Assembly (NCBI GenBank): GCA_023055505.1 | Contig: JALIRH010000010.1 | Coordinates: 3,535,501 to 3,599,500 of the forward strand | Source: Callipepla californica brunnescens | Taxonomy: Eukaryota > Chordata > Aves > Galliformes > Odontophoridae | DNA length: 64,000 nt | Reading direction: 5' to 3' | Part shown: piece by piece, positions 26,440 to 38,689 of the stretch | How positions within the stretch are numbered: the stretch's first letter is position 1 | Layout of the letters: the number at the start of each line of letters is the position of its first letter | The notes under the pieces: model-generated | What the model was told of the DNA's origin: nothing | Seen by the model: the letters and a program-made list of their open reading frames with translations, nothing else | Database searches by the model: none | Made by a program: the position numbers and the translations under genes

Positions 26440-26551
26440 AGTGTGGTGCCTAAGGACATGGTGTAGTGGAGGACTCGGTAGTGTTACGTTGGTGTTTGGA
26501 CCTGTTGATATTAAGGTTTTTTTTCCCAACATAACTGATTCCATGAATCTG
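26440..26551 (+). mobile_element. CR1 LINE 3' end fragment
   Basis: About 112 bp with the order GTGGTGCCTAAGGACATGGT, AGTGGAGGACTCGGTAGTG, TTGGACCTGTTGATATTAAG and a decayed CCAAC plus ATGAATCT tail. This is a common avian CR1 3' end. The expected AAGGTCTTTTCCAACC block has been altered to a T run, so the copy is moderately old. Confidence 0.85.
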
Positions 26552-28315
26552 GAATTGCCTCCACTGAAAATAACCAAAAGCCTCAGTGTATTGAGAGCTG
26601 AAAATACTGTAGGTTATTCTTTCCAAAGTTTCAAATTAGCAATAACTAATCAGTTTGATTTCTAGTAACTATCTGCAAAATCCGGAAGAATGGAGTCACA
26701 AACGGCAGGTTCATCTTCTCTGAACATCTCTACTTCCCAGCTCCCACTTCTGACATTTTGCTTTGTGTCAGTCTTGTTGTACTAAGGAGAACAAGGAAGG
26801 GTTTCCTCTAGAGATTTGTGGCACAGGTTTCTTGCTTAATTAACTGTAGAGAAGGCTGTCTGAGTGACAGACAGAGTGTTCTTCAGTCCCCAAGTGAGTG
26901 GAGTTAATTTCCTGCAAAATACTCGGGAACATATTCCCATCAGTGTGTCCACATGGTTATTATTGATGTTAATGAGAGCTGGGTGCTTGTATCAAAGGGG
27001 AAATCACAATTTGTGTGCCAGGGTTGCATCCTAAATCAATAAATAGTGGAATCGCATTGTTCCACTGGTTCTTTTTTGGTTCTTCGTGTCTTTCAGCGAA
27101 TTCATTGTTTTTCTCCTGTTGCTATAGCTATCCTAAGTCAAATTTTCCTAAGCAAACCACAAGATAATCTAGTATCAGTTTTGTCAGCTTGCCATATAAA
27201 ATGTTTTAAAGCTGAGATTTCTGGGAAAATAGCTGAGAGAATTTTGGCAAGCCAGACAGGTTCCTCTCAGCTTGAACTGAAAGGTAACAGTGAATTTGTT
27301 TCATGTGGACAGCTGTTTTTTCTGAAAGCTTCCTCCCACGGTATGAAAGTGACTCCAGTCCCCTAATACATCACCAGAAACCTCTGCTACCATCCAAGAC
27401 ACTTAGAAGAATCACGTTTACAGTTCTAATTGATGGCCACTGTTTTGACAGACAAACAGATTTCTCCTCCCAATGGCCTCATGCAGTTGGCCTCCAGCAG
27501 ACCTTATCATTAGCAGAATTCTACTGAAAAGAATATGCAAGCTAATAATAAATCTGTAGGGAAGGATGTTAACCACAAACTACCATGCCTAATTAGTAAT
27601 GTACAATAGCCAAGGCCAGGGAAGGAAAGTATTATTTATCAGAAGGACTGATTTTGACAGTTTAAAAATGCAAAACCACCTATTACTTATTACACTGAAA
27701 TGTGTCGTTCAGTAATGTAGTACATGTAACTCCACTCTTTTCTTTTGGAATCATTTTGAAAGTTACTGCTGTGTAAAATAACATCAGCTATCATTTAGGC
27801 TGAAGGGCTGGAACTTGTGCTGCTTAAACCGTAAGTTCGTTGTCTAATCTAAAAACAATTCTTGTAGGGTTTTCTGTTTGCCTTTTCTCCCTTTTCAGTT
27901 AAACATCTTTACAAGGCTCTGAGTCTTCACTGTGTCCTACCCTGGTTCAGCATTTCTCAAGCAGTGCAGGGCACAAATATAGCCTAATGCATCCTGCTGA
28001 GAAAGTGCTCAGACTGTCTTTGGCAGCTCAGCTACTGTAATGATCTCTGCGTCTCTCTACTGCACATAGCTGTGCAGAGTCTTGAAGGCAAGAGTGCTGT
28101 TTCCCAAGACACATTCCTTTCATGGAGCCTTCAGCAGAAACTCCAGGTATTTCTGGAGTATTTCTGAGTTTCTAGGGAGCGTTTCTGTAGCAGTGGAGCA
28201 TGAGAATGGAGCAAGGAGTTGGGGAGAGAGTGTGTGGGAAGAGAAAAAGGAAATAAGAAAAAGGAAACTTAAAGGGGATAGGAGGAAATACAAGAGGGGA
28301 AAAAGCACCTTAAAC

Positions 28316-28383
<68 letters not shown>
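28316..28383. repeat. (TAGA)17 tetranucleotide microsatellite
   Basis: Seventeen perfect TAGA units over 68 bases, immediately after a short purine-rich stretch (28200-28310) whose GGA/GAA-rich sequence also stands out. Perfect tracts of this length are normally polymorphic and make usable length markers. Confidence 0.97.
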
Positions 28384-30746
28384 AAAACAAGGCAGCTTTA
28401 CTGTAATTACAGCTCTGAGGTGATTAGTAGAGAAAGATATAGGTCCTATTAACCTTGGCAAATCATTTTAACCCTTTATGCCTCAGTTTCTTAATTTGTA
28501 GTATGGGTATTATAATACATGCTCAACATGAATGGTCATTAAAGTGGGGACTGTGTTCCCATTGAGAATAGAGCTTTCATGAAGGCTAGCATGTTGTCTC
28601 ACTCTGAACACAGAGAAGTCCTCTGTGTTACTGCTGTTTTTCGAGAGCTGTGTTTTCCTGGAGAGCTTGCTGGAATCTGCAACGAGCAGTTTCACTTCAT
28701 GAACGTCCAGTAAGCCCCAGCAAATCCTCCCTGTGGCACACAAGGAGAAGAATGCATGTAGTACAGTTGAGAAGGTGAGTGCTGCTGTTGTGAGATAATT
28801 AGCAAGTCTGACACTTGGAAGTATCATGGCTCTGAGTGCAAATAAGGCAGGTTTTAGTTTTGTTTTGCAAATGCTGTGTATTTAATTTGCCTCTTGCATT
28901 TTGTATCTGGAGTTCTGAGAATGTCAAAGTGTCAAGCTTTTTCCATAGCCAAAAGGACCCAGGAAACAATTTAATAGTGAGTGGAGTCTCTCTCCTAGTA
29001 CCTCAGTGGCTGAAACGCTCAGAAAAGCAGCGAGTATCATGACAGTTGTGATAGAAGAAAATGAAAAGTTCTTCACCTTGTAAACATGCATATGCTGCTG
29101 CATATACATGTGTAGCTGATACATCAGTGAGTTCTGGGGCTTTATCATTAGTGGTAGGGAAAAGAGGTACAGAAGTGATGAGGAAATATCATGAAGCAGG
29201 AATCAAAAAGCTTTATTTTGCTCACTTCATCTGGTCTTCTCCCTGTCCCATTTCCAAGTGTTTCTCCCACTGTGGCTTGAGGGGCTGGTGTGACACTGAG
29301 GGATGTTGGCTCTCTCTGGACTCTGCAGAATTTCTACACACACATCTGAGAAAACCACAAAGTCAGCAAGGAGTCCCAGAGGGGCAGTTGGCAGCGCCTG
29401 CAGACTGCGCAGGAATCTCTGTCTCCTACTTTCTGTCTTATTGACTGAACCTCAAAGGAATAGGTTCAGTCAGAAACTGCATTTATCTTTTTCCTGCATG
29501 ACAGCGGATAACAAATTCCTGGAAAAAAATTAATAGCTAACCTAACTGCCTGCTTCTTTTTCTTTTTTCTTCAGTGTGGAGATGAGAAAATGGGAATTAA
29601 GAAAGCAGGGTATGGGGAAAGACCTTAATACCCTGAGGTTTTGTTTTTTTTATTTTATTTGAATGTGGAGTCACCAACCCAAGACATGGGTGTGATTTTC
29701 CTGTTCTCCTTGTGTTGGCATTTGTGGACTCTGTATAGAATAGAGGTAGCTATGTTTCTGTGCACTATTTGGGAGAGTGTTAGTGTTCATTTCAGAGCAA
29801 ATTGCTTTCCTGTAGGGTAGAACAAAAAGGGGGAAATGGCTAATGTTATATGAAAACAGGGAAAAATAAGAAAATATAGAAATAAAATCCTACTTGAGTG
29901 GAGGACAATTACATTGTCTGGTGGACAAGCTGGTAGAGCTTGGCGTGCTGGACAGACTATAAATCAACTTTTCCTTTTTATGGACAAGCTGTAAATCATA
30001 GCTGTGTTACATTACTGTAGGTGTTTATTTCTTCATGTAAGTGTTAGACGATGCAGTGTTCTTGTACTTGCCATCAGATGACTGAAGCATCATTCCATGG
30101 ACACGGATGGAAAGCTGTCATTCAACAGCATGAGTTTCCTTGTCAGACAATAATAACTGAAAGATGACCTTCCTTAATAAATACTGTCTCCAACATTCAG
30201 ACTTCTTTAGCATGTTTTCTAAAACTAAGTCTCTTGAAATATTACAGATGAGCCCTCAGGCTCATCTTCTGTTGTCTGTTTGCATAGTGGCTGATGAGTT
30301 ACTCTGTGCCGCTGGTTCTGTAGATGAACCTTGTGGTTTTGCAGCAACCACTTTTAACTCAAGAGGTTCAAGTCATAGCATACCATTATATTCCTGACTT
30401 TTTAGATGGATAGAGCCTACGTCAGTGGAAAGGATTTCCTAATACCTAGTTACCAGGATCTATAGTAACTCACTGTGGTGGCACATATTTAAATTAAAAG
30501 AAAGTTTCTCATTTAAAAAATAAGGATATAGGGCTTAAAAGTTTAGGGAAGATGATAGGTAAAGAAAAATAGGAGGGTTTATTTAGGTTGCCTGCTTTTG
30601 CTCTGTATTTTGTAGGTAGAACAACAACCTCTTGCATTTGATATGGCAAACTTCCAGTCATTTATCTGATACTGAAACAGATAATATTTGAGACAAAAAT
30701 ACTGAAAATGAGGATTTTTTTATTATTGTTGACATGATTGGTTGTA

Positions 30747-30839
30747 CTGAGGGGCATGTTTTAGTGAGAAATGTTGGAGATAGGTAGACAGTTGGACTGG
30801 ATGGTCTTGAAGATCTTCAACTTTGGTGATTCTATGATT
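30747..30839 (+). mobile_element. CR1 LINE 3' end fragment
   Basis: About 93 bp: GAGGGGCATGTTTTAGTGAG, AGACAGTTGGACTGGATGGT, TTGAAGATCTTCAAC and the tail GATTCTATGATTA. It resembles the 3' end of the copy at 38690-39236 (both have a GACAGTT(G/A)GACTGGATG block), suggesting the same subfamily. Confidence 0.85.
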
Positions 30840-32832
30840 ATTTCACTGTGAAGTTTTACAGCAAGCAGTTTCTTCAGGTTTGGTGCTGGGAATTATTTCA
30901 TTAGCCCATTAGTCTGTAAACAATATTATAATCCAAGCATTCATATGAATGTGGTTAACTGCCTTTTTTTCAGCTTTCTTTGCTTTGTACTACTGATGTC
31001 TGTGAGTTACGTATTAAGTAGTATGGAAGGATTATGTATTAAAGGCAGCTCCGTATTATAGCAGACTTCATGGCAAGGTTATTTTTCTCTTAGCAAAACT
31101 TAGTGGGAAAAATGATTGCACTGTTGATTTATTTTGAATGGACTCCTAGAAGGCTTGCTAAGTGTGTCATGTGGAAAGCTCCGTGAAATGCTGAGGGTTA
31201 ATATTCTCTGTTATTAATTTCAAATTCCAGATAAATACGGTTTCAGCTTTGATCCTATCTGTACTAATTCTTTGTCACTGTACTAATTAATTCAGCATGC
31301 TGGAGAAAAGATGCTAATTTGAGCATCAAAGAAATAAACGGGTTGAAGGAGGAGGTTGTGTTTAATGAGAATTGTTAAAAAGATCGCTGTTACTCCCATT
31401 AGACTGGATCTGGAAGCTCAATCATTTTAGTCTAGCTTCCAGCAACTTGATACTGTAAATTAAAAAAAAAAAAAGAACTTTAATATTGACATAACAAAAC
31501 AGGAGCAACTAAGTATTAGCTTCTGGGTAAGACTTTCTCATGAGGAGATCTTACTGCAGTAAGTCTTGGGCTGGGGCATCCCAGTGCTGCCATGGCTGAA
31601 GCCTCCACAGAGGATGTGGAACCTGGCCACTGACAGTGGGGCAAGGAGAAGAGATTTGTGCACAGAGTTGCCCTTCTGACAGAAGTTTAACTCATGTCAG
31701 GGAGGTACTGCCAGCTTTTTGGATATTGGTACAGATTTGAGCAGTGTTGCCCAGCCATTGTCATGTGTGCTCTGTTCACAAAAAATCCCAGCCTTTACCC
31801 AAACATACTCTTTATATTTGTTTCAGCTGTCGCAAAGCTCTTGATCCTGCCAGTGTAATACGCAATAGCTTGCTTCTGTCCAATAAGTAAACATTTAGTA
31901 ATAAACCTTTTAGGTATTTAGAGAGCCACTAAAAACATAAAGGATGTATTTCATTAATGGCGCTATTAACATAAATGTAAAATGAGCCTGGTCTGTAATC
32001 ACAAACTAGTCTGACTCACTAAGGATCTTTACAGCAATGTTTAATACTCTGTAAAAGTGTGTGTATGAAAGAGATTAATCAAAGCACAGCACTGCTTCTA
32101 GAGCATTTCTTCTGCTGTAAAGCTGAGTGATAAAATAACTTAAAACACACGGCAGTAGTGGCAGTTAATAAGCTTTTTATAGTCCCTGTGTGGACCTGAA
32201 AATCATACCTTATTAGTATCTTTATCTTTCTTGCTCACTCATTCATTCTTACTCATATTTAAATTTAATTTTAAGGGTTATTTCTAGTCTTTCATAAGGG
32301 AGCTGCTTTAATAATCCCAGCATTTTTCCCCATTTGCTGTGAAATGACTAGGAGCCAGTGCTTTTGTTACATGTACTTTACAAATCAGTCTGCTTTTTTC
32401 ACAGATCGTTTCTGGACATGTCAAGATTTTATGACATTGTTAGACTGTGTATCTTGCTTGACTATGTTGTATGCCCTCTGCCCTCTTGAATTATTTCCCT
32501 GCAGTTGTTTACAATTCCATTACGTGCTGTGTTAGCTGCAGTGACACCTACTGATCTAAAGCAACTGAATTAACTAAGAAATCCAAGTTGCTGACTTTAG
32601 TCTACAAGCTGCTTAGGGTTCTACCCAACAGATGTTTTTCCTGCTTAGAAGTCCAGGATTTCATAGGCCTGCCTGCTCTTTAATCCTTGAAGCAAATATC
32701 AATACGTTTGAGATCTGGAAGCTCCCAGCTCCACATGGAAATGAAGTGTTGCCATGACCACAGCTTTAGGTCTTGCATGTAAGACATTTGTCCCAAATAT
32801 ATCAGAGCAGGCCTGTAGAAAGTTTGTTTTAA

Positions 32833-32860
32833 CTTTTATCCCCTGGAACAGGGATAAAAG
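32833..32860. other. Hairpin with 10-bp stem
   Basis: CTTTTATCCC pairs perfectly with GGGATAAAAG across an 8-base loop (CTGGAACA). It is too short for a microRNA precursor on its own. Confidence 0.6.
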
Positions 32861-33807
32861 CCTTGAATTGAAGCATACATTAGCCTTTATACTATAGCCA
32901 ATTCAATGGTATTAAAAACTGCAAGATGATGATGTACGCTTGGTATTCAGAGACTTCATTCATTTAATGTTTCTATGGGGAAAATGTTAGTTATTTGCAG
33001 AGCACCCATATTCTTCTTGGAAATTCAAAGAAATAGGATAATCCCTCACTGTGCTATAAGCACGTTCTCGGCTGTTGCATATTGGCTTTTCCCATAAGAA
33101 TGTATCATCACTCTGAGGTCTGATCACTTAAATAAAATTCCTTTATAATTTTGTTTACAGGACTGTACTCTGAGTAGTTGGAATATTAATTTTCTCAACT
33201 GGACGGTGTGCTTGGGCCATTAGGCTTTCACTTCTTTCACAGTACTTCCCAGGCATTTACAGTGGATAATCAGAGAACTGGGACAGTCATTCAAGCAAAC
33301 TGGAAAGTAAAAGATGTATTTCGTTTTAGTCATTACAATTAGAAGTGGATTCATTTAGCATAAACTGGTAATAGATGGATACAGAATGAGAGGATGCAAC
33401 TGATCCATTTGTTTCAGGTCTTCTAATTGTATTTCACCATTTACACATAAGGTTTTAAAAGTAACAATTCTGACATTAAAGAGAATTCTGCTGTGTTGAG
33501 TATGGCAAACCTTTTAAAAATTGATGTGCCATATATCTTTTCACTAATGTTTTTATGCTTCTGTCAATAGTATTACTATAAAAGGCATATTTTACCAGAA
33601 TCCAATTATTTGTTGCCTGGAGAACTGTAAACTTAAAGTCCTAAAGCCATTCAGTTCTCATAGAATTTTAATATGAATTTGATTAATTCCATAGTCAAAA
33701 TTCCATTTTGACAATAGATTTTATCCTGTCCTTGTTAAAGTCACAAGTGGGGCTCTCACTGATTTCAGTCTGAACAGGATCAAACCCATTTGGGCAGCAA
33801 GTACTCC

Positions 33808-33844
33808 TTTTTCTTTTTTTCTTTTTTTCTTTTTTTTTTTTTTT
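33808..33844. repeat. Interrupted poly-T tract
   Basis: Homopyrimidine stretch of about 37 bases: T-runs separated by three single C residues, then 16 T. Confidence 0.88.
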
Positions 33845-34289
33845 GTCCTATAAGCACTAAAGAACCATTAAGCCTGTAGTGCAGAAAACCAAGCAAAATT
33901 ACAATCAGTGAAAGTTAATTTTATCATCAGAAGCCCATGGCAATTAGAACACATCAGTAACCAGGCTGTAAATTTTAGGACAGGGTGTATAAATTCAGGC
34001 AGAGATTATATTTTTGTGTCTGTGTGGCTTAATGCTTTCTACTCTATATTGCTTTTCTTTAGTGTTAATTTTTTGCTCCTCTTATTCTTTAATGTTTGTG
34101 AAAGATCTTTGTTGGGCTGAAAAACGTATTACAGTAATAATAAAAAGCAATGGATTTTTATGATGTAGCAGCATGAAAAATAAGCCAAAAATGTGAACAT
34201 TTCTCTAGCCTAGAGCTGTATGCTGCATACTTAGTATAACAGGTAAAAACTGTAAGTCTTCACAAATCCCATGTGAAGTTGAAAATAGG

Positions 34290-34344
34290 AAAAAAAAAAA
34301 AAAAACCAACAAAAAACACCAAAACCAAACAACAACAAAAACCA
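34290..34344. repeat. A-rich low-complexity tract
   Basis: An uninterrupted run of about 16 A is followed by CAAC/CAAA-type sequence up to about 34344. A second low-complexity T-rich tract follows near 34363-34380. Confidence 0.85.
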
Positions 34345-36222
34345 CACCTTAAAGCAACAAATTGTTTTTGTTTTTTTTTCTTCAAGACCAGCTCACTATT
34401 TCTGATTTACAATTAAAGTGGAACTCGCCAATTTATGAGAAAGTGGCTGGACCAGCAGACAGACAGCACTATTTTTGCAGAGTTGTCACATTAGCCATTA
34501 TTACAATCAAGATTTTTACTTTTTCTTATTTAAAATGAATTTGTTTCCTCTATAAGGAAGAAATAATAGATGGACTTGAAAGGGAAGTATGTTGAACTTT
34601 TTTTGTTGTTTCATTGCTCCCGAGTATGCAACGCATTCAACTCCCTGCAGCAATACGGTATGCCCAAGAATAATGTTTTCAGAATCAATACACTCAGTCA
34701 AATATGAGACTCCACAAAACTATAATTGAAAAAGTGTGAGAAAAGTAATCAGGCTGAATATATACTAAGTACAAGAGTTGGATTATGACCAAAATGCCTT
34801 TCTTGAGAAAACTGCCATGAGGCCTTCACAGCATGTGCTACCACTCAAAAGCAGGGTGCCTTGAGGTGCTGCCCACTGGTGCTCATCCCAGTGCCATTTG
34901 TTGTTTGGTTGGCTGGTGTCATCATTCCCTTTATAGCCAAGTTCTTATTGCATGGAAGACTTGTTGCAGAGTCCATATGAGCTTCATTTCCTCATAAGTT
35001 CGTAATTTTTTATTAAAGGCAATAAATATTGGGATTGATAACTTATAAGCTTGACAACAGAGTATTTGCAAGATTTTTGCTTTGGTCAGAGGAGAAACCT
35101 ATAGTCAATGGTTTACAACTGAAGTATATGCATAGTAGTTCAGCTCTTCCTCTTGAGGCAGCTTGGGATGATGTGGAAAAAATGCGTGAAGGAAAAATCA
35201 CCCAGGCAGTACTGCAGAAGAGTTTCTGATTTAGAGTTGGAGTAATTAGTTTGCAATATGGTATATTTCATAAAGAAATTGCTACTATTTTGTGTGTTAC
35301 TGTTATTGATTTACATGAAAGGACACATTGATTTGCATATAAAGACACTTAGTCATTTATTTTTCTATTGAATGGAGAATTTCAGACTGGGGTAGAGGAG
35401 GGGAGGCTTTTATACTTTTTGACTCATTATTCATGAGCATATCTGACATACTTGGCCCCAGTATTCTGCCTACCTCTATCAGAAATGAAATGTGGCTCTC
35501 TAGTTTAGTCACCTTGTACAGGATGCATAAAGCAGGCTGATATGTTATGCATATCTGTATAACATGCAAAACAGTGGGACCCCTGAACTGATTGGGGTCT
35601 CTGGAGGAGTTTCACAGCATAAATATTAAATGATGTTACATTACTAGGCAGAAAGAAAAAAACAGAAGTATTTTTAAAAGAGCTCATGTGAACTGTCTCA
35701 TTTTGTAGTTTCAAACTATAGCAAGATTTTATTCTTTCTCATTGCAAGCTTATTTAAACAAAGAACAAGTCTTTTAAGACCAGATATGATTTAAGAGACA
35801 GTAGATACTGATAAGAGCAGGACACGCAGTCTAATCTGGTTTGCATTACTGTAGTCATTGCAGATTATTTCTTCAAGAGCTGTCGTGTGGTAGGAAGAAC
35901 CTTCAGCTGCATTAAAATGTACACTGATGATAGTCCAGCTACACAGTGCCTTGCATTTCAGGTCCGTTAGGCTTCAGTGCTTTCTTTTTCAAACAGCATC
36001 TTTAAAAATTTCAGAGACCAAATCAGTATGTAACTAGACCTTCCTAATGTACATAGACTGTTTAAAATTGGTAACTTCTTTGGCAGCATGGGATCTAGGA
36101 CTGACCAAGATAAAAGCTCTCAGTGTTGTGATTGCCTAAAATTTCTGTTTTATGATTGTTAAATACTGTTTTTTCTTCTGGTAATTACTTCCTTCTGACT
36201 CCTTCCTTGATATCTTTAACAG

Positions 36223-36333
36223 ATTTGGAAAGAAAAAAGAAGATAAAAGTGGTAAAGCAGATCAGAAGGGGAATCCAAAGCATGACACACTTAAAGAAGA
36301 GGATCTAGAGAAAATGAAAGATGAACGTGAGAG
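36223..36333 (+). CDS. PARD3B: PARD3B internal coding exon (basic linker and start of coiled coil)
   Basis: This 111-bp exon lies between a pyrimidine-rich tract ending in TTTAACAG and a strong donor, GAG|GTGAGT. Its first base completes an Arg codon begun in the previous exon. It then reads FGKKKEDKSGKADQKG, continues to the acidic/basic helix EEDLEKMKDERE, and ends with two bases (AG) of a split Arg codon. The Lys-rich stretch followed by a charged helix matches, from my memory of the family, the C-terminal region of PAR-3 proteins after the PDZ domains, and the wording is closer to PARD3B than to PARD3. PARD3B is a junctional scaffold related to PAR-3 that is reported not to bind aPKC. The matching helix in PARD3 is the reported TIAM1-binding coiled coil; whether PARD3B shares this is inference. 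The adjacent upstream exon, expected to end around Leu-Gly-Ser-Leu-Phe, is not in the window. Both exon ends interrupt a codon after its second base, so skipping this exon would keep the frame. Confidence 0.87.
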
Positions 36334-37727
36334 GTGAGTAAATGATGACAGCTTCTTAGTTTGTCAGAAGAAAAACTTCAAAGCAAGGACTGCCTCAAGG
36401 AAATGGTCAGGCAGCCTGACTGGAAAAGTCCTAGACTATGCCTACTTGGAGACAGGTTTTGGCAGTGGACAGCTTTAGGCTGGTCTCCTGTCTGTGTCAG
36501 GGCTGCTGTATTATGGGAGCCTGCCTTCCCACTCTAGCTTCTCTGCAGTTCACTGTATAAGTGCTATTCAGAGCTTATTTTCTGCTAAACTAGTCAAGAT
36601 GAGTTCCTTCAAAATCTCTTTCACCTCTGGCCATGCCTCAGACCAGCAGATTTACTTTTTTTTCTTCTGTATTTTGCTAAAGCAAGAACCTCAGTCTTTC
36701 TCTCCTGGCAGACTCTGCTGTGTTTTTTAGTGCACCAGACCTTTTGGTTTCAGCTGGCTGTGCCACTATATTACAGGTTTTGTACTTCAGTATGTTTGTG
36801 TCTGCACAAGAGTTTGCTGGTTAGCCCTGTGTTGCAGAAGTATCTAGTCAGCAAATGATGAGTAGGTGGACAACAGGTAGAAAGCAGGTTTAAATAGTTA
36901 AAATCAGTCTGAAGAGTCAGCAGCAGGGAGGTCTGCAAGCAGTCAAGGGGTAGGGATGGGAATGCTGGGCAAGACAAGAGGCTGAGGTTCATTGGCACTG
37001 TTTGGTATGTGCCAGTAGTGAGTTGCAGTATTTCTGAAGTACGACTTCATGACTGAAGTATGGGGAACTTCTGATGTGAATAAGACCAGTTCCCTGTCTT
37101 GTTCATAAAAGGCTCCCTTTTAATGCCCAATTTTACCAGCTTAACAAAACCTACACAGCCTAATAAAACCTTTCCAGATAAAAAATGTGTAATTTTCCCA
37201 TTTTGCAAGTCTGTCCATGTCTGGGATAGTTTGTAAGTACTCACAACTCTTAGCAGGCTTCTCTCTCTCCTTCCCCTACTCATCCAGGTGGTCCTTCATG
37301 ATATTCCAGTGAGGGTCATTGCCTCCTTCTGATGGCTGCTGTCAGAAAGGTTGAAGTGCCCACAGAGCTGGCTTTAAGCAGGTTTCTGCAGTTCCTGCAA
37401 AACTTTTGAAGCTGTAGTATTATGGGTTGTCAGTGCATAGAGAAAGCTTTCAGAGGTGTCTTTGAACACTGGAGAATCCTGCTCCTAGGAGATCAGTAGA
37501 TGTAGTTCATTTTGAGCAGGCAAAATCTTTCCTCCCAGTGCAGATGAGCACGCTGGCCAGCCTTTGTGCTGCTGGCCAGTGCCCAGGGAAAAGACACTCT
37601 GCTTTCATTTGAGTCGTGCAGTGCATGGTCAGCTGTGTGAGTAGATTGATAGCTAATGGATTTAAGGAGAAAAAAATAAATCTAAGCCCCAACCCTTGAA
37701 GTCTGCTGCTAAGATTTGTTCTACTCA

Positions 37728-38140
37728 TTTTAAAAGCTAATAAGGTATCCAGTTGCTACAGTGCTTCCACTGGATATGCTTAGCCAGTGTTTTAAGTATT
37801 TAGCTCATCTAAGCTAAGTAATGGCAGAAGAAACTTTGTACCATTTCTTTTTAAATTTCTATATTGCTTCCTCGAATTTACTAGATTGATGATCGCCTTT
37901 ATTTTAAACTGCTGACTCCCAATTTGGGTACTGGCAATTTGAGAGGTATGTGTCCTTCATTTTAAAGAAGCCAGTGTCTTTTATTAGGATCCTGGCAAGC
38001 TAAGAAGCATGCATCCCATCTGTTAAAGGGCCAGTGTCATTTAGTAAAATGTTGGCAGGCTGCAAGGAATGAACCCTTCTGTCTAGAGGTCTAACGTTCC
38101 AATTGGACATGAGATAATTGTTCTTAATATTTCTTTAGCA
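37728..38140. repeat. Degenerate tandem array, unit about 60 bp
   Basis: TTTTAA or TTAAAG recurs at 37728, 37790, 37849, 37902, 37960 and 38023, giving spacings of 62, 59, 53, 58 and 63 bases. The units starting at 37960 and 38023 are clearly alike: AAAG-GCCAGTGTC(T/A)TTTA, then T(C/G)(C/T)TGGCA(A/G)GCT, then GAA or AGCATG, ATCCCATCTG or AACCCTTCTG. The unit at 37902 shares the ACTGGCAA and GTGTCCTTC parts; earlier units keep only pieces such as AAGCTAAG and CCAGTG. A later partial unit may begin near 38081. The array is old and has no coding content. Confidence 0.68.
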
Positions 38141-38689
38141 TTCTGTGGAGTTTTTTTTTTTTTAAATTACAGTCATTGATTGACAGTAACTTGGTAAGAC
38201 TGCATTAGTAACTGGCAGCTGAATGTCTTCATCATTCTGGTTTCTCTAGTAATTATTTCAGTTTTGACCTGGAAGAGTTTATGACTGAAATGGAGAACAG
38301 CAGGTGTGTTGGGAAGTGGATGAACCAAGATGGTATTTTTAACCCACTTATTTAACTCTTTTTCCATAATGCACAAAAATAGAAATATAGAAATATTTTC
38401 TTTCAGATAATATAACTTTAATACAGCTTGAGGATTGAAATTTAAAAAATAATAAAATGAGAAGGAGTGAAGAAAATTTCCCTATGTTAGCCTCAAAGCT
38501 ATGCAGTACTTGCTACAAAAAGAAGCACGTCACTTCAGCTCTCTAAATGAAATAAGAACATAGTTGTATTACATAGATGCCCAAATAGAAATGTTGACAG
38601 ACTGACTCTTGAACCCTTCCAGAATTGTTTATAATGCATGGAAAGCTATCTTTCCAAGAATAAAGTTACATAAAGTAGCCAGTTCTCAT

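Larger units (their letters stand above)
1..36222 (+). other. PARD3B: PARD3B intron, 3' part of the upstream intron (partial)
   Basis: This 36.2-kb stretch precedes the first recognised exon and ends in its splice acceptor. I found no coding exon in it that I can assign to PARD3B or another gene. Open frames here are all under about 130 codons, lack recognisable domains, and occur on both strands as expected by chance. It contains CR1 fragments at 928-1066, 8119-8158, 19042-19179, 22248-22396, 26440-26551 and 30747-30839, microsatellites at 9104-9162, 12525-12563, 17248-17270 and 28316-28383, and long T or A runs near 1599, 23532, 33808 and 34290. The base composition is AT-rich, with small GC-richer patches around 14060-14285 and 19650-19970. 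The rest is unannotated intronic sequence. The intron is inferred from the gene model; its 5' end is outside the window. Confidence 0.8.

Noticed and set aside
29061..29444. A 127-codon open frame on the plus strand
   Set aside because: No known family, overlapped by other short frames in different phases, low-complexity start region.
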